The notes under the pieces: generated by a model | The model's input: only the letters and a program-made list of their open reading frames with translations | Told to the model about the DNA's origin: nothing | Database searches by the model: none | Made by a program: the position numbers and the translations under genes | In this document: in pieces, positions 15,650 through 29,581 of the stretch | How the letters are laid out: each line of letters opens with the position of its first letter | How positions within the stretch are numbered: the stretch's first letter is position 1 | Source: Cymbidium sinense | Lineage: Eukaryota > Streptophyta > Magnoliopsida > Asparagales > Orchidaceae | Length of the DNA: 64,000 bases | NCBI GenBank assembly: GCA_021442155.1 | Contig: CM038221.1 | Coordinates: 25,667,906-25,731,905, forward strand | Direction: 5' to 3'

Positions 15650-16450
15650 AGCTAACTACATAGGGATGGCTATCGCTAACCCCTTCATACTCTTCAAGAA
15701 AAGTGATATTCTCAGGAGCAAGAATGAGGTGCATTGAGTCATTGTCCTCAGCCAACAAGCAACATAATAAGATAATAAAACTTACAAATTGCATATATAA
15801 TATGAAATATGTACTAAAGAGGAACTCATGGACTTTGCTAAAATTGAGATGGTGGTAGATGTCCAAACATTTACCTTTCACCTTCTCTTGTAGACTCTCC
15901 TTAAGGCCTTCACTTTGTCTATCGAGAGATGAGATAGGAATAATAGGCACCGACCAACCATTTGTTCTTTTCATGAAGCAAGGCTTTGAATACCACTTCT
16001 TGATCTTATTCAACAGGCTGAGGATTTTTAACAAAACCACCAAAAATTGGATGGTGTTATTTGGATTCCCCCTTAATAATGAAGATGTGGTAGAAGATAG
16101 GGAAGCTGCACACTAGTCCCTCCTCTCTTAAAAAGATGAAGTTGGTAATGATGCTTGCCATCGAGTTTGGCAAGACTTGGGCGGGCACCGCCACATAGTA
16201 GCCAAGGCTATCCACCCACTCAATAGCAGGAAGTGAAAGCCACACCAAAAATGGTTCAAAGGGACACACAACTTGTCATGTCGATGGTGTTGAATTGCTC
16301 ATCTTTGTTTTCCACTTGCACCAAAAAGTTTGAATTACCTTGGAAATAACTATCTAAGATGGATGAGGTGATTAATGGATGAAGTTTGGGCAATTCCTTA
16401 GCATTGGTTTGCACAAACCTAGCAACTTTCTTTAGATCCGTCATCACCAC
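15650..16450 (-). pseudogene. Decayed gypsy-type transposon ORF (gag-like), broken
   Basis: Several - strand frames in series look like pieces of one protein. The clearest is at 16057-16269, with YYVAVPAQVLPNSMASIITN, resembling the conserved VAPAQLHPN-type segment of plant 'putative gypsy type transposon' proteins. A segment upstream on the - strand (16256-16450) and one downstream (15648-16043) continue in other frames. Stops and frameshifts break the ORF throughout. A coiled-coil-like piece lies at 16935-17115 on the same strand. The family call rests on one motif and on context, so it is moderate. Confidence 0.45.
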
Positions 16451-16934
16451 GTCTCACAAATACTCACAAAAAGCTAAAAGAGTGAGCAAGAGAACAAGAA
16501 GTTGCTTGCTCAAAGTGAAGGGTGAAATGTAGTAAAAATTCAACTTACTATGGTGAAAGGCAATTAATAGATGCCACAACTAGGGCTCGATAACATGAAT
16601 GTTATATCAATCATTAAATTAAAAAATTATTACAAAATTTTACAAAAATCTAAAGTAGTGCACATCCCCAAAAAGATCACAAAAAACTCGACACTCAAGA
16701 GACGGGTAACTAATGTGAGTTTTTTTTTATAAATATACTTTATTATCATAATGAATAAAATCAAAAACATACTCGTTAACCCCCTATACACATTATCTCT
16801 TAAATTTTTTTACACTGAATCTAAGTTCCACTCCTCGAGGAGTAGCCTTTCACTATACAATTAATTAAAGATAAAGTTGGCACCAATAATAAGGAGGGAA
16901 AACCCGATTGGTTCAGCTTGATGTCAAAGTGAAG

Positions 16935-17115
16935 TCAACCCAGCCTCTACAATTGCCAACCTCCTTTGAGACTCCACCTCTTGTGCCTTCCACCGCTGTA
17001 GCTCATTTTCTAGCCTCATTCTAGATTGACTGACTCTTACCTCAATGGGCCTACACTTTCCTCGAGGGAGGCCACCTCCTTTATAAGGTGATGACCTTGT
17101 TAGAGTAGAAAATTA
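16935..17115 (-). pseudogene. Coiled-coil fragment of a retrotransposon protein
   Basis: On the - strand this reads EVASLEE followed, after a break, by MRLENELQRWKAQEVESQRR and LAIVEAGLTSL. This is a heptad-like, charged helix typical of the coiled coils in plant gypsy-type gag proteins. The piece has a stop and a frameshift and no start of its own. It probably belongs to the same decayed element as 15650-16450, although the order is not the usual one. Confidence 0.4.
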
Positions 17116-17249
17116 ATGATTACTTCTCTTTAAGTTCTCTTCTCTTAGGGCGAGGGGACCTTCTCCTTTCATTGTCATTGCTCTCAATATGAGTTTAAGA
17201 GGGGAGACTTGCTATTTATTTAGTTTGGGCCATGAGACTAATTATTAAT

Positions 17250-17930
17250 GATGCAACTTGTGTATATTGACAAAGCACCTTCCAAATGGTTTGGGTCACT
17301 ACCTTCCCAAGCTAAATTGGTTATGAGGATGATAACTTGGTATGTTGGATCCATAAGATCCCAAATAAGTCTATTTCTACTTTTTCCTTAGTATCCTCCC
17401 TTTATCTATAACCCATTTAAGCTAGTTGTACTTCTTGCAATGTCTTTGGAGATTTAGTAGTAATTATCATATATGCACTTCATATATTGGACAATCATCT
17501 CACTTGGTTACAATGATTCACCTTCTACCTTGCAAATTGACATTCAATATATATATATATATATATATATAGTCTTATTATGTTAACTCTTGCCAAATTG
17601 AGACCCTTTTATTTGAACATTCCAATACAAATAAAGAAAAATTAATATTTATGTCTTCATTCATTGAGAGTAATCTTACTAAGGTATCAATAATTGTAAT
17701 TAACAAGGGTAGATATATCTCTTTGGGAGAATGGGTAGCTCATAAGCTTTTATCTTGATTAACTTAGTGAAATACTTATAAATAGATATATATCACATGT
17801 TCAAATAAGAAATATAATTTAGCTTAGACTCTAGCTTTTACCTTTTTCTTCTAAAATATATTATTTATAAATTATATCACTTAGTTAATATATTTACACC
17901 CCCAATACACTAATATTTGTATTTAAAGTA
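17250..17930 (-). pseudogene. Dispersed repeat copy 1, probable Tat-type RNase H to integrase linker remnant
   Basis: About 680 bp are homologous along their length to 27345-27985 (shared stretches include GATTCACC near 17516, and ACTTAGTGAA and TTTACACCCC at the far end). The - strand has LMDPTYQVII and, upstream, a K-x-DD segment, resembling the end of RNase H and the W-M-x-P linker before integrase in Tat-lineage pol. The reading frames are broken everywhere. Homology between the two copies is clear; the coding interpretation is tentative. Confidence 0.45.
17547..17571. repeat. Short (TA)n microsatellite
   Basis: An AT dinucleotide run of about 25 bp inside dispersed repeat copy 1. It is absent from the matching place in copy 2, so it arose after the copies separated. 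Confidence 0.9.
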
Positions 17931-18178
17931 GTTCTTCCTTTAAAAGTAGAGCTACCAAACTTGACAGACATTAAAATACTCACCTTCAGTTAGATGAGTT
18001 GGATAATCTTGATAAGCTCCACTTGCAAGCTTAACAAAATTTAGAATATTATTATGCTTGTATAACACGAGCACATGACAAACTAGTCATACTAAGAATG
18101 TTTGCTATTGTATATTTTGGCTTAGTCTTAAAAAGACTAATTATTACTGGAAGAAATTAAATTTGAATGTCTGAACCT

Positions 18179-18304
18179 ATATGGGAAGGTCCTTTTGTTA
18201 TAGAAGATGTGTAGGAAGGAGCGGCATATCTTTTTATAGATAAAGATGGTAGTCATCCCTTACCTCTTACAAATGATAAATTTTTAAAGAAATACTATTC
18301 TTAA
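18179..18304 (+). pseudogene. C-terminal end of a Tat-lineage Ty3/gypsy polyprotein
   Basis: The frame reads WEGPFVIEDV, a stop, then EGAAYLFIDKDGSH, PLPLTNDKFLKKYYS and a terminal stop. This matches the typical C-terminus of Tat-lineage integrases (W-E-G-P-Y, G-A-Y-x-L, D-x-x-G, L-K-K-F-Y). One internal TAG replaces an expected residue. Nothing recognisable of integrase remains upstream. The strand is opposite to the neighbouring fragments, so it comes from another insertion or from an inversion. Confidence 0.7.
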
Positions 18305-19579
18305 AATTTTGTTTTTTTTTTTTGTCTATTAAGCCAATGCTTTATATTCCTAATATTCAACTTCTTCTTAGGGAAATGAGCAACAACAATCCTAACTCCA
18401 TTCCAATAGGTTTGACTCATGACCAAGTTTTTCTAGTGACACATTTTGTTGGTACTCATACCTCTGTAGAGAGTTTAACACTACAAAGTATGTCAAATTT
18501 ACAATATGATATCATTCCTTCTTTGGAAAGGCCAAAATCCCAACCTCTTTGTTTGAATATAGACTTGATATGGAGGTACTTCAACAACAACTTTCCCAAA
18601 ACATTTATCCAAATGATCCACTCGTACCTCCACCTTGCCAGATTCATCATCATTTATTAATCGAGTAGGATCCTCCACCATATATAATTATGGATCATCT
18701 CTTATAAATAGATGACTCTATGATCTTCACCATTATGGATGAGATTTTATGTGTACTAATTTAGTGAAAAGTAGCAGGTTTGATGAGTCAAATTTAGTTG
18801 ATTGATGATTTATATTTTGGATTCAAGCACAGTGTCTGGGATATATTTTATAATCATCCACTTAAGAGTTTTGTTAGTGTGTGCTCAGTTGCTTGAGATC
18901 TAGCCTGAGGATGGCATATGTTCACTCTACTCATCCATAGTTTCAATTAGTTTCTACTTTACTAGACAAGGGGATGCAGATTCATTTATCCAATTTCTTA
19001 GGATGTGACTACTTCACAAGATCCAACTAAGATTAATAGACATATGATATATATAATCTATGTGTGTACTGTAATAGAAAAATAAAATAAAATAGTTTTA
19101 TAAAAGGTGGGTGTACTAGTTCTATTTTGTATATACCCTTTTGTATATTTTTGATAGGAAATACATGTCTTATTATTTTGAGATGTATATTTCACTTTTT
19201 TGAGATATTTTAAATATTATATCATAAAATCTTAAGTAGAATGATGCATGACATACACCACTTCTTTTGATAACTCTACAAACTTGATTACATCTTCTTA
19301 TTCTTCCAAATAGAGCACATAGATAGTCAAATTGTACTAAAGAGACTTCTTTCCTAAGAAATTCTCAATATTTACCACCCAAAAATTTCAAAACTTCTAT
19401 CCAAATGATTTTAATCCAAAAATCAAGATTGGATCTAACTAATGAAAGTTCTTACAAAACTCATCCTTAAATGTGAATATTTAATACGAGTTTTTTCTAA
19501 GGTGAATTTGGTCTATTGAAAATCATTTACCACACAATGAAGTTGTACATAGGGTTCATTCCCTATAATACCCCAATAT
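18305..19579. other. No gene recognised; possibly 3' region of the Tat remnant
   Basis: An open frame at 18322-18660 (112 residues) follows the pol remnant directly but matches no family I know. Tat elements often have long non-coding or extra-ORF DNA between pol and the 3' LTR, which would fit its position. No LTR was identified. Confidence 0.35.
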
Positions 19580-20420
19580 TTTCTCAAAGGTGGGTCTAGA
19601 TCACCAAAACTCACTCATTATCAATAAGATTGACATAAAACCATAAAGCTAATGAGCCTTACCACTTACATAACATCACTATCCCATAATGTATTAAAAG
19701 GGGAAATACTTTAGTGTGCACTACACAAATATGAGCTAATATGCTCTCACACAATATGTAAATAACATTAAATGAAAAATGGTAAACACTTGGAGAATAC
19801 CTTTTCTCTCAATTTGGCTTCAGATTATAATTATATTTTTTCATGGTTTATCTTATCCTCTTCTCTTTAGAAGTTGAAATACAAGTCAAACATGGTTGGA
19901 CTATAAAATCTCATTTATACCCATGATGAAAGATGTTATTATAATGTCTTGAGTAGTTTGCAACTTCACTCTTCTATGATAGAACCAAACTTCATGACTT
20001 CATAAGTGGTCCACAATTTCTCTGATAGGGTCCAGGTCACAAAAATCATAGAGTTACTGTTATGTCCTAAGTGGTTTATAACTTTACATTTATCTATTAG
20101 GATCTAGATCACCAAAATTCATGAAGTTATAATGATACTTAAGATGATTTATAAGTGTACCTTTTTCTAGTAGAGTCTAGGTCACCGAAACTCAACTTCT
20201 CTGATTAAGTCATCTAATTGAATCTAGATCTTTAAAACTCATCTACAACATTCCAAATATATTAAATGAAATTTCCATAACATAATCAATGATCTATAGA
20301 TTCATTCCCTAGTTAGATTTTTAGGAGGGTCTAAGCCTTCATGTGCCCACAAAAAAAAAGGTTACTATGATGTCCTTAGTTATTTGTTATCTCAACTAGG
20401 ATGAGCCTAGGTCACCAAAC
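19580..20420 (+). repeat. Degenerate tandem-like repeat, about 75-bp units
   Basis: Variants of GGTCTAGGTCACCAAAACTCA recur near 19590, 20028, 20101, 20176, 20221 and 20402. The middle ones are about 73-75 bp apart, with TTTATAACTTTAC-type spacers between them. The units are strongly diverged, so this is an old array or part of an unrecognised element. Confidence 0.4.
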
Positions 20421-23400
20421 ACTTAAGTAAGAGTTGTGTTAAAATCCAACCTACAAAATGTTTCTTGACTTTACATATGCACTATATGGTTAGGATACAC
20501 ACATACAAGTGACTTGTAAGTCTTACCACACAGAATCATCATACACTCCCATAACCATCCTTGAGTGTACCTAGTGTCATTTTTCTTTTCTTTGATTTGC
20601 TCCATTAGATTGGATTACTTGATCATGAAGGCTATTTTATGATGCTTCTTTGTGGGTATGCTTTTGTAGTAAGGCTAAGCTACTAGAATATAGTATTTCA
20701 TCCTCTAACTAGTGTATAATGTATGATGATTGTATATCAGCATTGGTCATTTAATAGTGAATTTTAGGTCTTAAATTTAGTATCACCCACTAGTTTATGC
20801 ATCTAGTATCGTGTGCTAGATTGGACATCATCTTTAAATTTGTCAAGCAAGTAAGTTCAAGGAGATTCATGCAGTGATTCTACTCCCTCTGATAATGAGG
20901 TAAGAGTTAAAACCTAAATTTTAAAAATTATCTATCACACTTGAAGATTGACTATCATCAAGTTATTCTTCTTGTTAAGACTTTTCTATGTCTATAGACA
21001 ATTCTATAGGTAGTATTGAATATAATTGTGGAAGTTCAGGGAGCCGAGACTAAATGTCTAAGAATACCCATAGAATGATAATACAATGAGGTTACCTCTT
21101 TTCTATAGATTGAGTTTAGGAAACATATCCTATGCTTGTCCAAGGGTTTTCTTACCAAAAACAAAGTAGAGAGAGGGTTACTGCATATGGCAACATATCT
21201 TATGGGTAAAGGCCCTTCCTAGTTTGTAAGTTTGTTAAGTGCATTAACAAGAAAAGGCTAGCATGACTTTCAAGGGAGGCTCCAGCACAATGAGCTCCTA
21301 TAACTCAAGTAAGTTATGTAATATCTAAATAATATCAAATGGTATAAGCTTTCCTTTCATTCTATTAAGAGAGTATTAATTAGAGTACTTTTTTTTGACT
21401 TGCTTGTCACTGATAGGAAAGAGTGATGATGACTAATTGACCTTCTAGTTCATCTCGATAACCAAAAGATCTTTTAGTCCAACACACTCATAGATGTTAT
21501 TACTAGAGGGTCCTGTTACCTTAGAGGGAGTCATCCTACTTAGAGTATTAAAATTTGAGCCTCTATGAGTTGGGAACTAGAGCCCTAATCATCAAGCTAA
21601 ATGACTATAGAGATATGCTTATGTATAAATTATCTTTTGATTATGTTATTTACTAGTCACCAAATATTTTAGCAAGAATCACTTAGATGGTCCATAAATA
21701 ATAAAGCCAATTGTTAGTCAAACTAGCTCAACCTTAGGCCTAATACAATCTTGCATCAATAAATATTTCTAATGATCATCAAACTTTCTATTGACTTCAT
21801 TTTTATTCAAATGAACACTCAAGTGCTATTGGTAGGATTAATTCCATCAAATTAACCCAATTGACACTCTTTGACCTTTACTTGAGTAAATTAAGCTTAT
21901 AACAACCAAATTAATCTAAACATTAAATTGATTGGCCTAAATTCAAATAACTTTTCTTGATGTTTTGTACTATATCACAACCTACTTGGCCCAATTATCT
22001 ATTAGTTAAATGCCAAAAAAGTCTTGAGAATGGCTTTGACTCATTAACACCTATATGCTATTTAGAGCATTAATTAGACCATCATAACTTTCATAAATAT
22101 TCAACTTTTGGGCATCATTATAGCAGAAGATGTCCTAAATAATAATTTAGTTGAACTTAAATTGATTTGACTACTCCATGTGGGTCAAATAAATTAAATA
22201 AGTCAAAGTATTCAATTTAGGATAAAATGAGCATACCTTCACTTCAAAGTTAATGTTGTCCAATCAAATGGGCAACTATTTTCTTGAAATTTAATGATGA
22301 AATAGAGGAGAGTGTCCTCTACACTTTCTTAGATCACATCAAACCAAATTAACCAAATATTGTGGTCAAATAAGAAGGTCAAAGTGATAACCTCTAATGG
22401 GTCAAATTAACCCATTAAGTTAAAACTGATCAAAATTTTTATTATGGACTACAAACATAGAAAATAGTGAATTAGCATTGCTATCTTTTATTCTAAATTA
22501 AAACTAAACATATTTCCCATTAAGCTCAATCAACTCATAGCATAATTTAGGCTAGATAAGAGAGGCGACAAGATCCTCCAATGGCAAACTACTTTTGGAT
22601 CAACTTGGATCCATATATATTCACTCACTAAAACCTTTGCCACCTTCCCATCCTTAGTAGCCTTATCTAGTCGGAGCTCATCTTTGGTCCAACAAAAAAT
22701 CTAAGCATAACCATGGGTTGAGCTCAAGTTTACAAAATTGTATAAATACACTATCAACTGGCTAAATTAAGTTGTTATCTAGCATCCCCTCAATCCCATA
22801 ACTTGAAACACAACTTCCCCTACCTCTTCAGTAACATATTTGATCATAAGACCAAGTTGTGGACATAATTTGTTGGATTTTGTTTTATACATTAAACTAG
22901 AGGGAGGGAGGTAACTTGAGAAAACTTACAAGCAAGTTTGTTCAAGCTAGATGATGCTTCCAATTCAACTCTCAAGGAAGCTAACCCTCCCAAAGTATGA
23001 ATTATCTTCTCATTAGTTATTTTGTATTTTACCTTAGTCATATGAACTTCCTAGGCTACCCCATGGCTCAGTGACCAATGGGATATCTTCCTCTCTACTT
23101 TTCATGCTTTTTTTTTTTGTGAGGGAACTTGCTTCAAAAGATTTAGAGAGGGAATTTTTCTTTAGTTAGTCTCAAGTCATGATGACTCGAGCCTAACCTA
23201 GGAGTCCTTAGTCATATCCCACTACAACTATGTGCTATAAGTCCATTGAATTTGATCAATTTAAATCCAATGCCCTGATTTATCCAAACATAAATCCTTA
23301 GGTTCTCTTTTGATTTTGCTTCAATTCTCCAAATTGAATCATGTTTGAAATTTTTATGGTTGAAGCCTTTTGAAACATAGAACTTAAAAATTATTAAACC

Positions 23401-23505
23401 TAGTGTAATTAACTTAAATATAATTTTAAAAATTTAAATTATTTCTATTTTAAATGATCAAAGCACTTAAAAATCACGAAATCATGAAACTTGTACACAC
23501 ACATA
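20421..23505. other. Intergenic DNA, possibly an old diverged element, no gene seen
   Basis: Between about 21.8 and 22.4 kb there are scattered CAATTGAC, GGTCAAAT and AAATTAACCCA words resembling a very eroded TTGACC array. No ends or other 7-kb-family modules could be matched with confidence. Confidence 0.35.
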
Positions 23506-24830
<1,325 letters not shown>

Positions 24831-27344
24831 CCCACTTCACCAAGTGGAGCCCACAAGCTAAACAATATTATTGAACGTGAGCTAACTTAGAATTTTGTAT
24901 TAAAATTATAATATGTATCATTTCAAATTGTAAATATCTTAGAAAATTCAAGGAAAAAATCTGTAAACACTTGTGTATGTCTCAACTTCTTTGCATACAT
25001 TTGCATTAGATTAGGCGTCTACCATATGCACACACTGACCCCATAGATCTCTAAGTCTAATTAATTTGATCTCAACTTTGTTACCTTTATAGGGTTGATT
25101 ATATCAGTCAATCCCCCTTGCACCACTTCATGTGAACATAAGATGAACACCTCTCTGAGGTAGATCAATTTGTTGGGGAAACACATAAACTATTATTACA
25201 TACCCTACACAACAATCTAAGGTTTTATTAATTTGTTGACCAACTTGATAGATAATTACATCATGACACATCATTTCCTTTAACAATTTAGCAAGCTTCA
25301 TTTGTTGAGTCTTCCCACATATAATTAATCTTTCAAGTTAAGTGTTATCCTCTCATGCATAAGACACATGTTGAGTTGATACCCTTGATGTTCCCTTCAA
25401 TCATAATTTTTTGTTGAGAAATCATCATGAATTGGCTATACACATGACCTAACACATACCTAGTATGGTTGGCTTCTAACAACCTTACAAAATTTTGATG
25501 AACTTTATGAACTTTTTGGAACATGTTCAATTAAGACTACCAACTATTATTGATTAATCTTTGCTCAACTTAGTAATGCACACATGACTAAGTCATTCCT
25601 TAGCTCAGTCAATATTAAGATTGAATAACATCATTACTTAAGCATTTTATACCTAGTCTTATTCCTTTTCTTTTGAATGGATGATCTCCATTCATTTCAC
25701 CCTTAGCACCTAAACATTACAATATTTGTATTGCTTTGTTTGAAATTTTGAGTCTTCAAGCTTTGCTTGAATATTAAATTCTCATCCAATGGTTGATTGT
25801 GTTAACTATTATTTATGATATTGATGCATATGCATGACAATCAACACTTTCAATTAGATTATGACCTATTAGATCCTAAACATTGGCTAAGTCATGGTTA
25901 AGTAATTCTTATTTGTAGTTAAAAATTAATTAAATAATAAGATTATTTAAGCATAGACAAATTCTTATATGACCAATTAATGACACTTGAAAACCTAAAA
26001 CCTATCACTTTATTTTCAATAAAATACATAAAAGTGGCAAGCCTTAGGATGATTAAGTTTCTTAGTTAACTTAGTTTGTTAAGTCAAGCTCCTTTAAGAT
26101 TGTCCTTGAGAATACACTGACTTGCACTCACTTAAGTGCTATGATTGACATCCCTATAGTAGCTAGCATAGTGAGGTTATATCTAAATCATTTTGTTTAT
26201 GCTACCTTTTTGGCTATTCAAGATGAATTTGCAATGGCTAGAATTCATCTACTTTAATTGACTATACAAATTATAATATGCTATGTCACTATAATATTAT
26301 ATTATTTTAGCATAGAAATATATTTTCTATATATGATAGACGTTTGACCAATACTTTTATTTTACTACATAGGAGGTTGTATGTCAAATTAATAAATCTA
26401 TGATATTATCTTTGCTCTGTGATGTGTTACTTAAGTTCTATTATTTTGTTATGGCTCCATTTAGATATTTAAATTTTATGTATTTATAACCTTTTTCAAA
26501 GTTTATTTTGATATAAAAATGAAATATAAATTAAAATTTCTAACTAGTACCTGTTTGTATCCTTCATTGAAAGACAAACATACATTCTAAATTAAAAGAA
26601 GGTCTAGGAATAAGGATAAACTTAATTTATATTTTAATTATTATCTAAGCATATTTTTTTTGGTAGAGTTTGGATACCCTTTTGTATTTTCTAATTGGGG
26701 ATATGTATAAGTGTGTGATCCAATTGCACTGTCCTATTGACCAATATTCTTTTATAGCCATCATAGCATAGTAATTATTTGATTATATTGGTTGCTTTAT
26801 TTTCTCACATTTATTTTATTTATTATAGTGTATTTGTATAAGGTCTATATGCTATGATAAGCTCTTAAGTCAAAAATTATATTTTCTATTAACTTTATTA
26901 CAATCTTATGTAATTTTTAAAATTGGTTAGGGTAACCATTTAAAGATTAAAATTACGGCATGATCAAGCCATCTTTTCTAAAAATAAAATCTCTAAGGTC
27001 CTTTGTATATCTTATATGGGATATAAGGTTGAGCCTTCATAGCTTTAGCCATCAGCACCCTTCATGACATAGCCTTGACCAAAGCATGCATTAGAAATAT
27101 AATTTGCATATCACGCATATCCACATTAAGCAGGTATATTTTTTCAGTAATGATTGAAAAATCTTAGTATATTAAGTAGTGGTAGCCTAACCCAGATAGG
27201 ATCATAAGTTTGATCTTGATAATCTAATCATATGACTAGGAAATCACCCAACTTATACTTAGGCATGCCTTTCCTCATGCTATGACTATAAGTCTTGCAC
27301 CACCTTTCTAGTTCTCTTCTTTAGAAATTTTTATCAACTCTAGA
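24831..27344. other. AT-rich intergenic DNA, no gene seen
   Basis: No domain, RNA gene or repeat boundary was identified. The short - strand frame at 25345-25530 matches nothing I recognise. Confidence 0.5.
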
Positions 27345-27985
27345 TGATGAAACTCCTAGTTGCTAACAAAGCATATTTAAGTTGGGGTTGAATTGATTAC
27401 CTATCTTAACTAAATGACTATGGGCTTGATAGGTCAGGATGATGAATCCACAATATATGAACTAAGTATATTTGCATTTTTCCTTAATTTTTTTTACCTA
27501 CAACATCTTTGAGTTTATTGTACTCCGTAGAGTCTTTGGTGGTTTAGTAGTGACTATCACATAGATATTTCATATATCATACCATCATCTTGCTTTATTA
27601 TGGTGATTCACCCTATATCTTGGAAACTAATAATTAATATATGGGATGCATTTACTATGAGTATTTCTTCTAAAATGCAACCATTTTTCTTTAGAAATCC
27701 TAATATAAAATAAATTAAAATTAAAATTTATGATTTCATTAATCAAGAGTTTCTTGTTAAGGTGTTAGTAAATATAATTAACTAGGTTGATAAGTCTCAT
27801 TAAGAGTATGGAAAACCTATAATCTTCTTTTCTTCATTAACTTAGTGAAAAACTTACAAATATATAATGATCACATATTTAGATAAAATGTGGAATCTAA
27901 TTTAGATTCTATCTTTTATTTCTTTCATGCGAAATGTCTTATTTATAATTTAGATCACTTAATTAATACATTTACACCCCTAGAA
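27345..27985 (-). pseudogene. Dispersed repeat copy 2, probable Tat-type RNase H to integrase linker remnant
   Basis: Homologous to 17250-17930 from about ATGATGCAACT (17259) / ATGATGAAACT (27338-27348) through to TTTACACCCC. It lacks the TA microsatellite found in copy 1. The - strand contains KQDDGMIYEISM, resembling the end of RNase H in Tat-type pol, and a downstream W-I-H-H-P piece. Frames are broken. Confidence 0.45.
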
Positions 27986-28779
27986 TTTTCTTTTCTTTTA
28001 ATACTTAGTATTTTATTTTGGGTTTAATAATTATTGATTTGACTAGCTATCTTTCAACTGATTAAGTGCTCCATTTGGAACTAAGGGTAAGAAAATTGAT
28101 TTGTCAAAAATAAAAAATTGTGGTGATGGGTTGTAGGTTATGTAATCCTTTTTTTTAGATCCAAAGTGTGTTGATCAATTTTTCTTGCATGAAATTTATC
28201 ACTAAGTGGTAAAGAGTCTGCATGATAAAAATAAGGACCTTAGGCATTCAAGAGAAAGATAATGATCATCTTAATCATACTTTGGTAAAAATCAACTCCT
28301 TTGTTAAAATTTGAATAAAATTAATGAAGCATAATTCTTGCGTTACTTATATTAAGATCAATCAACCACATAAATTTCTACTCTTAGAAATTAATAGCCT
28401 TTCTCAAGTTTATTCAGATGTAGATTCTAGATTTTATCTTGGCTTCTCAATTTCACCATCTATATATTAAATAATTAACTCAATTTCAATAATTTACATG
28501 TAGTACTCATGGGAATGATACTCTACTCACATATTATTACTTGAGGCAATTATTTACTATACATGGACATTTTATCCTGCACCCCATCAAAATTTTGGAG
28601 ATGTTGCTAGAGATTACAATGCCAATATTTATCCTAAGTTAATTTTATTACTTTAGATAGTTTTTAAATTTCTTTACTAATTTTATTTAATATTTTTTAT
28701 TTTGTTCTAATTTATTCTACATGTTAACAATTTTGTGCGCATCATTGTAGTGGTGAACCACCACTTCTTAAAGATTTAG
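27986..28779. other. AT-rich DNA before the Athila/Tat remnant
   Basis: No coding similarity was recognised. It may include the N-terminal gag region of the following element in a form too decayed to read. Confidence 0.35.
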
Positions 28780-29200
28780 AAATTGAATGAACATTATTAA
28801 TGGCAAATTTGGAAGATGGAGGAAGCATGAGGGAACGACACTTAGAAACTATGCACTTCCAATAATGTATTGTATGCCCATGCTATTGCTAAGCCACATA
28901 TGTAGACAAACAACTTTGAGATCAAGCCTACCAGCCTACAAATGATTTAGAGATCCCATTTTGTGGGCTTTAGCACTAGAGACCTGAACATACATAGCAC
29001 ATGTTGCATCTAGTGAAACTTTTATGAGAAAAACTCAATAGAAAAAATTGACTAACTATAGGAGATGGTCATGAATAACTACGTGTGGCCAAGTGAAAGG
29101 ATTATGTTGAAGAAACCCAAAGATATAATGTAAGAGGAATATTTTACCATAATTGTCACCATGCAAGTTGCTATATTGGTAGAGTAGCTCAATACTCTCA

Positions 29201-29530
29201 CATCACATAGGATGCATTATCATGTCTTTCATTATGATCAATGTGAAGGAGAACACAATAACTCATAATGCCAAACTAATGACCAATTCAAATAGCCTTA
29301 CTTAAAGCTAATGAACATTATAAAGAAGCAATAGGCTAATAATACATAAATACATAATCTTTAGACATCACATAGGATGCATTATCATGTCTTTCATTAA
29401 GATTAATGTGAAGGAGAACAAAATAACTCATAATGCCAGACTAATAACCCATTCAAATAGCCTTACTTAAAGCTAATGAGCATTATAAAGAAGCAATAGG
29501 CTAATAATACATACTCAAACACATAATATT
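29201..29530 (+). repeat. 165-bp tandem duplication inside gag
   Basis: 29201-29365 and 29366-29530 are direct copies, both starting CATCACATAGGATGCATTAT and differing at only a handful of positions. Each includes the knuckle-like C-x-G-E segment of the gag remnant and ends in AATACAT. It is much less diverged than the surrounding pseudogene would suggest. Confidence 0.9.
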
Positions 29531-29565
29531 TAGTGGAAAAGACACCTCTCTCCCCACCCACCCCC

Positions 29566-29581
29566 AAAAAAAAAAAAAAAA
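29566..29581 (+). repeat. Poly(A) run within the gag remnant
   Basis: Sixteen A residues follow a C-rich stretch (CACCCACCCCC). This is likely slippage expansion in the pseudogene and not a poly(A) tail, because recognisable gag sequence continues downstream. Confidence 0.7.

Noticed and set aside
15859..16116. Plus-strand 85-residue frame
   Set aside because: Antisense to the better supported - strand gypsy-type remnant; no domain of its own.
18322..18660. 112-residue plus-strand frame
   Set aside because: No recognisable family, no conserved copy, directly behind a dead pol end; not enough to call a gene.
29566..29581. Poly(A) run as a retroposon tail
   Set aside because: Recognisable gag sequence continues after it and no target duplication flanks it.
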